From NCBI RefSeq assembly GCF_036850765.1, contig NC_089492.1:295625090-295689089 (forward strand): a DNA stretch of 64,000 bases, in the 5' to 3' direction. A model generated the notes under the pieces. It saw nothing but the letters and a program-made list of their open reading frames with translations, ran no database searches and was not told the DNA's origin. A program made the translations under genes and the position numbers. Numbering within the stretch: position 1 is the first letter of the stretch; each line of letters opens with the position of its first letter. The stretch is from Saccopteryx bilineata (taxonomy: Eukaryota > Chordata > Mammalia > Chiroptera > Emballonuridae). Positions 59,933 to 64,000 of the stretch are shown piece by piece.

Positions 59933-62900
59933 GGACACAAAACTGAGTAATGGAGAAGGAAGAACATGGAGAAACTAGTTCTCAAGGTCAACCTGGAAAA
60001 TGTTGGTTTTGATTCAACATCCCATTCTGTCCTTAGCCAAGACACTGCTCATGAACTTATTCAATACTGCCATTTGTTTTTTGTCATTTCTTTTTTTTTT
60101 TTTTTTTTTTTTTTGTATTTTTCTGAAGCTGGAAACGGGGAGAGACAGTCAGACAGACTCCCGCATGCGCCCAACCGGGATCCACCCGGCACACCCACCA
60201 GGAGGTGACACTCTGCCCCTCTGGGGCATCGCTCTGTCACGACCAGAGCCACTCTAGCGCCTGGGGCAGAGGCCAAGGAGCCATCCCCAGCGCCCGGGCC
60301 ATCTTTGCTCCAATGGAGCCTCGGCTGCAGGAGGGGAAGAGAGAGACAGAGAGGAAGGAGAGGGGGAGGGGTGGAGAAGCAGATGGGCGCCTCTCCTGTG
60401 TGCCCTGGCCAGGAATTGAACCCGGGACTTCTGCACGCCAGGCCGACGCTCTACCACTGAGCCAACCAGCCAGGGCCGAGTCATTTCTTTATTTTATTAC
60501 AGTCAATATGCTATATTATATTAGTTTCGGGTACACAGCATAGTGATTAGACATTAATATTGCTTATGAGATGATACCCCCATAAATCTAGTCCCCACCT
60601 GACACCGTACACTGTCATTACAGTATTACTGACTGTATTCCCTACGCTGTGTTTTACGTCCCTGTGACTATTGTGTAACTACCAATTTGAGCTTCTTAGT
60701 CCCTTCACTTTTTTTCACCCAGCCCCCCTCCCATCGGGCAGCCTTTAGTCTGTTCTCTGTGTCTGTGAGTCTGTTTCTAGTCTGGTTGTTTCATTATTTT
60801 TCTCTTCAGATCCCACGCGTAAGTGAAATTGTATGGTGTCTGTCTCTCTCCACGTGACTCCTCTCACTGAGTGTAGTATTATAGCAGTCCCTGGCTTTGA
60901 AAGGAACACACATTTACTTTAAGAACATTGAAAGGCACAGCAGAGCGGAAAGCAGCATTGGCAAGCTAGGGCGCCTCCATCAACGGATAGGTTTTTTTTA
61001 GTCTATGGGCCAGGGTTCAACCTAGCGGCCACCCTAGTTCTCCATCATGAGACTCTTCCCAACAGCCACTTACACCAACGCCTCCAGGGTACAGGCTGGG
61101 TGGCACAGGGCTTCACACAGCAGGGACAGCCCGTGATCCAAGTAGTTGTAGGACACGTTAAGAAGCCGCAGCTTTGAGCTCCTCACTAGGACCCCTTTGA
61201 AGGCTTCACAGTCATCAGCCAAGAGGCCACAGTTGGCCAGCCTGCAGAAAAGAGAAAATGTCACATCCCTCTTGCTAATCCTGTTAAACGCAAGGAGACT
61301 ATGTCTTCTTTGTCCGAGAACCTCACTGTTTCCTGTCACGCGCTTCCTAGACTGGAGTCACACACACACTGGGTTACCGTCTGTCTGCGGCATGAATGTC
61401 CCCAGGAAAAAGCTCAGAATACAACATGGGACCCGCAAGGGCTCCTGCCTGTTCCTAAGTCACGTGTTTGCCACACCAGCCGTTTGCCACTGCCTGACCT
61501 GCATCAAATGTCATTATTCACAGATTCATTTGCATTTGCCACTCCCCAGACTCTCCCTCCTGACTCCTCAGCCCCACTTACGGTATTTATTCTTGGTCAC
61601 CCTGACTTGTCATGAATGGGACACATGTGTTACCAGTGTTAAGGTGGAAAAACAGGTGGCATCCCTCAACCCCATCACTATCCTCACCACCTTTGAACTT
61701 TATAGAAATAAAATCATATGATATATTTATTCTCTCTCTCTTTTTTTTTTTAGTGAGAGAAAGGGATAGAGAGAGAAACAAATAGGGACAGACAGGAAAG
61801 AGAGAGATGAGAAGCATCAATTCTTCATGTGGCACTTTAGTTGTTCATTGATTGCTTTCTCATATGTGTCTTGACTGGGGGGCTACAGCAGAGCAAGTGA
61901 TCCCTTGCTCAAGCCAGCAACTTTGGGCTTCAAGCCAGCGACCCTTGGGCTCAAGCTAGTGACCTTGGGGTTATATCTATGATCCCATGCTCAAGCCCAA
62001 ACCAGTGACTCCATGCTCAAACTGGTGAGCCTGAGCTCAAGCTGGAAACCTCGGGGTTTCAGACCTGCGTCCTCTGCATCCCAGTCTGATGCTCTATTCA
62101 CTGTACCACCACCTGGTCAGGCGACATATTTACCTTTAAGTTTGTCTCATTGCCATCAATGAGGACTGTGAGATTCACCCAAATTGTTGCAATAATTGTA
62201 GATCATTCATTCTCAGGCAGGGAGTCTACCACCACAGGCTTCTTATCTAACATACTGTTTGGTAGGTATTTCCAGCTTTCAGGGGTTACGAACACATGTT
62301 GTGAATGTTTTAGGACCTATCTTTCAGCAAATTCTTTTCTTTTTACTGAAGTGTAGAACTTCATTCTCAAAATACAGAAAGAGTTTTGGTTAAACATACT
62401 GTCTCAGCAGTTTTGCACTAAGCTTCCATTTTATTCCAAATGGTTGATTTGATGATGAACCCCCAATCGAGGGGCTATGCTGTGTGCTTTTGTATAATTA
62501 GAAGACAGACGATCTGAACACCGACAATACTCGTCTCAGCCACTGGTTTTGTGCAACCGTTCTGGGCAGCACCCAGATACTACTACATACTGACTTTTTT
62601 TAAAACTTTTATGGCTTGACCAGGTGGTGGCGCAGTGGATAGAGCATCAGACTGGGACGCCGAGGACCCAGGTTCAAAACCCCGAGGTTGCCAGCTTGAG
62701 CGTGGGCTCACCAGCTTGAGCACAGGGTCACAGGCTTGAGCAAGGAAAAACAGAAATAACCTTGTGGTCTGAGCTCAATAACCTGGCCTGAGCCCAAGGT
62801 TGCTGGCTTGAGCAAGGAGTCACTCATTGTGCTGTAGCCCCCCAGTCAAAGCACATATGAGAAAGCAATCAATGAACAACTAAGGAGCTGCAATGAAGAG

Positions 62901-63838
62901 TTGATGCTTCTCATCTCTCTCCCTTCCTGCCTGTCTGTCCCTTTCTCTATCTGTCACAAAAAAAAACTTTATGCAATTTGCACATCTAATAACCCACAAT
63001 ATACTTTAGCATTAGTCATTCTTTCTTTCAGCCAGCTTATGCATGCAGCTCTGTCTTATGTACACCTCAAAGTGGAATTTCTAGGTTATACAGAACACCA
63101 GAATGTAGTCACACCACATGTAGGCAAGTTGTTTCCCAAAGTGGTGTTACCACTGTAGAAACTTTAACTCCCCTAACTTTTTCTTTTTTTTCTTCTTTTC
63201 CAAGTGAGAGGAGGGGAAATAGAGAGACAGACTCCCGCATGCGCCCCAAACAGGTTCCACCTGGCAACCCCAATCTGGGACCAATGCTCTGCCCATCCGG
63301 GGCTATGCTTACAACTGAGCTATTTTTAGCAACTGAGGTGAAGACTTCCACAGAGCCACCCTCAGCAACCAGGGCCAATGTGCTCAAACCAATTGAGCCA
63401 TGGCTGTGGGAGGAGAAGAGTGAGAAAGTAAGAAAGGGGAGGGGAAGGGCAGAGAAACAGATGGTCACTTCTCCTGTGTGCCTTGATCAGGAATAAAACC
63501 TGGGACAACTACATACCAGGCCAACTTTAACTCCCGTATTCAATTCTCAAGTTCCCAGGAGGTTAAGTTTATATACAAAGAATAGAAAAGGCGGTGAAAG
63601 TAGACAGGTAGAAACACATGTAGTCCCCTCTGCAATGCCATAGGTGCACCCAGTGAGCTCGCAGACTTACAGGAGCTTTTCTATGCCGCACGCTGGGTTC
63701 TTCAAGGCATTACAGAGCGATGCAACATCATCACGGGAGAGGCCGGTGCCGCTGAGGTCCAGGTGTTGCAGGTCTGGGCTGTGCATGAGCGCCTCAAAGA
63801 AAAGCCAGCTCTCACCAGAGAAGGAAACGTTTTTTATC
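49923..63838 (-). CDS. NLRP4: NLRP4, 3' half (six exons; gene continues beyond the right edge)
   Basis: Minus-strand NLRP gene, read 63838-63671, 61241-61074, 59718-59548, 55104-54934, 53515-53345, 50013-49923: five LRR exons plus the terminal exon, 940 nt, all phases compatible and without stops. PYD, NACHT and the first LRRs must lie to the right of the window. NLRP4 is an oocyte-enriched NLRP; human NLRP4 has also been reported to bind Beclin 1 and dampen autophagy and type I interferon signalling. Repeats such as NYLDHG, FITAKGCRDLACVL and LTGACCEDLASVL, and the end FDEETQRLLMAEEE, match remembered human NLRP4. The convergent arrangement with NLRP13 is the same as in human. NLRP9 or NLRP11 are less likely alternatives. 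Confidence 0.8.
50275..51258 (+). mobile_element. L1 3' end (ORF2 C-terminus), split by a SINE
   Basis: Plus-strand ORF2 C-terminal text (ttatgacccagcaattcggc at 50362) continues past a VES SINE at 50498-50868 and ends in the AC/AT repeat at 51250. In the NLRP4 last intron, opposite in direction to the gene. Confidence 0.85.
50498..50868 (+). repeat. VES-type SINE inside the L1
   Basis: Plus-strand; head ggggccagttggctcaaagg, A-rich tail. Confidence 0.9.
51258..51304. repeat. (AT)n(AC)n microsatellite
   Basis: At the L1 A-tail. Confidence 0.93.
51305..52400. other. NLRP4 last intron, unique part
   Basis: Contains a poly-C run at 51620; no exon recognised. Confidence 0.4.
52400..53100. repeat. 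AT-rich degenerate tandem region
   Basis: Around 700 bp dominated by variants of attataat/tataattat, repeated with drift; about 20 percent GC by eye. Just downstream (in NLRP4's direction) of the GC-rich exon 53345-53515. Confidence 0.75.
53345..53515 (-). CDS. NLRP4: NLRP4 last LRR exon
   Basis: 171 nt; acceptor tgttgcag, donor GG|GTGAGC. Encodes LGACKLTGACCEDLASVL, LNLSRNTLDHDGVVAL and CRLRILG. Locally GC-rich, unlike the AT-rich stretch just downstream of it at 52.4-53.1 kb. Confidence 0.88.
53516..54070. other. NLRP4 intron, unique part
   Basis: Open frames on the minus strand run on past the exon 53345-53515 (to 53740), but there is a clean acceptor at 53516 and the extension has no NLRP similarity. 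Confidence 0.45.
54072..54408 (+). repeat. Family C SINE
   Basis: Head cctgatcagtggtggtgtaa, poly-A tail. Confidence 0.87.
54409..54933. other. NLRP4 intron, unique part
   Basis: No exon; 53870-54060 and 54409-54560 resemble an old LTR or LINE split by the SINE (aagatgaagagattaagata, then ggatgtatacagagggac). Confidence 0.35.
54934..55104 (-). CDS. NLRP4: NLRP4 LRR exon
   Basis: 171 nt; acceptor ttcccccgcag, donor GG|GTGGGT. Encodes VLNCFITAKGCRDLACVL, LQIGHNDIGDDGVRLL and CCLENLG. Confidence 0.87.
55619..56103 (+). mobile_element. hAT-type non-autonomous DNA transposon
   Basis: Terminal inverted repeats cagtggtccccaact and ggttgggaaccactg; probable 8-bp duplication atatacat/ctctacat (6 of 8). 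A family B SINE (55745-55928) lies inside. Confidence 0.82.
55745..55928 (-). repeat. Family B SINE inside the hAT element
   Basis: Minus-strand; (G)n and (GA)n near its tail, caatgttttatt duplicated on both sides. Confidence 0.88.
56521..57066. other. NLRP4 intron, AT-rich
   Basis: Partly L1-like (56560-56720); no exon. Confidence 0.4.
57067..57722 (+). mobile_element. Pogo/Tigger-like DNA transposon, copy 3, split by an L1
   Basis: Ends ccatatttcccc and aatacag with TA flanks. The right part encodes the acidic stretch (SLSDTEDKLMEGSFF, then DSDEDLYEFCDEYN). An L1 3' end (57172-57503, minus) sits inside with tgcttgttttt on both sides. Confidence 0.72.
57172..57503 (-). mobile_element. L1 3' UTR within the Tigger-like element
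   Basis: taatgggatgacattaataaa ... caccacactcttgtccatgt, the same 3' UTR type as 18.9-19.15 kb. Confidence 0.82.
57723..58190. other. NLRP4 intron, unique part
   Basis: Nothing recognised. Confidence 0.4.
58195..58517 (-). repeat. Family C SINE
   Basis: Minus-strand; head ends actgcgtggtcaggct; tgaaatgaagtcttt duplicated at 58142 and 58516. Confidence 0.88.
58879..59080 (+). repeat. Family B SINE
   Basis: Head cctgacctgtggtggcgcag, (aaat)n tail. Confidence 0.9.
59083..59421 (-). repeat. VES-type SINE
   Basis: Minus-strand; the head ends caacagccagggc, 125 nt from an NLRP4 exon; aagtaattttt at both ends of the SINE pair. Confidence 0.9.
59548..59718 (-). CDS. NLRP4: NLRP4 LRR exon
   Basis: 171 nt; acceptor gtccccacag, donor TG|GTAAGC. 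Encodes LGCCYLRERCW, LIHLDVNTNVLKYEDLSLL and SCQLMSL. Confidence 0.85.
59898..59929. repeat. (GA)n microsatellite
   Basis: About 15 uninterrupted units in an NLRP4 intron. Confidence 0.9.
60091..60478 (-). repeat. VES-type SINE
   Basis: Minus-strand, well preserved; tgtcatttctttt/gagtcatttcttt on either side. Confidence 0.92.
60485..60890 (-). mobile_element. L1 3' end fragment
   Basis: Uninterrupted version of the fragment at 55437-56520 (gtattccctacgctgtg, gtgactattgtgtaac). Confidence 0.72.
61074..61241 (-). CDS. NLRP4: NLRP4 LRR exon
   Basis: 168 nt; acceptor ttttctgcag, donor GT|GTAAGT. Encodes LANCGLLADDCEAF and LLNVSYNYLDHGLSLLCEAL. The repeat is one residue short after YLD, as remembered for human NLRP4. 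Confidence 0.87.
61738..62121 (-). repeat. Family C SINE
   Basis: Minus-strand; head ends accacctggtcaggc; atgatatatttat/gcgacatatttac on either side. Confidence 0.88.
62122..62610. other. NLRP4 intron, old L1-like and unique sequence
   Basis: 62130-62360 resembles a decayed L1 3' end; no exon. Confidence 0.4.
62612..62965 (+). repeat. Family C SINE
   Basis: Head cttgaccaggtggtggcgca; actttatg on both sides (62605, 62967). Confidence 0.88.
63180..63525 (-). repeat. VES-type SINE, variant subfamily
   Basis: Same variant as 18556 and 46880 (gctcaaaccaattgagcc); ctttaactccc on both sides (63162, 63526). Confidence 0.88.
63671..63838 (-). CDS. NLRP4: NLRP4 LRR exon (most 5' one in the window)
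   Basis: 168 nt; acceptor tttctgcag, donor CT|GTAAGT. Encodes FFEALMHSPDLQHLDLSG and NPACGIEKLL. Incoming phase 2. Confidence 0.83.
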
Positions 63839-64000
63839 CTGCAGAAATGACAAAAATTCGGAGGTTGGTTTTACTCAACAAAACCTGAGGAGGTGGCCTG
63901 AGCCCGTCTTCTTTGACTTTCTCATGACCCATGATACCATCCAGTGTTCCAAACTCCCAAATCTAAGTAAATTAACACAAAGTTGTTGTTGTTGTTGTTT

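Overview
This window is mammalian nuclear DNA and almost certainly comes from a bat. It is dense with tRNA-derived SINEs of the VES type (head beginning gccctggccggttggctcag) and related families headed cctgacctgtggtggcgc and cctgaccaggtggtgg. It also holds L1 pieces, an endogenous betaretrovirus-like provirus and several non-autonomous DNA transposons. Coding sequence is confined to short, properly spliced exons of two NLRP (NOD-like receptor, pyrin-containing) genes.

Layout: 1-9.4 kb is a minus-strand L1 split by a class II endogenous retrovirus (LTRs 1328-1806 and 5858-6347, same 6-bp target duplication on both sides). 9.4-20.6 kb is intergenic: SINEs, L1 3' ends, a pogo/Tigger-like element and LTR-like stretches. 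20.6-46.5 kb is a complete plus-strand NLRP gene of 11 coding exons. Its splice phases close exactly into 3270 nt (1089 codons plus stop): pyrin domain, short linker exon, NACHT exon, seven leucine-rich-repeat exons and a terminal exon. Comparison with remembered human proteins identifies it as NLRP13. 46.5-49.6 kb is a tail-to-tail intergenic interval of about 3 kb. 49.6-64.0 kb is the 3' half of a minus-strand NLRP gene (six exons, five LRR plus the terminal exon); the 5' part (PYD, NACHT, first LRRs) lies beyond the right edge. It matches NLRP4, which in human is also convergent with NLRP13.

The two genes belong to the reproductive NLRP cluster (human 19q13.4), expressed mainly in oocytes and early embryos. 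Each LRR exon is 168 or 171 nt with the same splice phase, so repeats can be gained, lost or skipped without breaking frame. The bat NLRP13 appears to carry one LRR exon more, and fewer linker repeats, than the human protein as I remember it. No bacterial-style operons, CRISPR arrays or functional RNA genes are present. Gene names and human comparisons rest on memory, not on a search; exon borders rest on visible AG/GT sites and phase closure.
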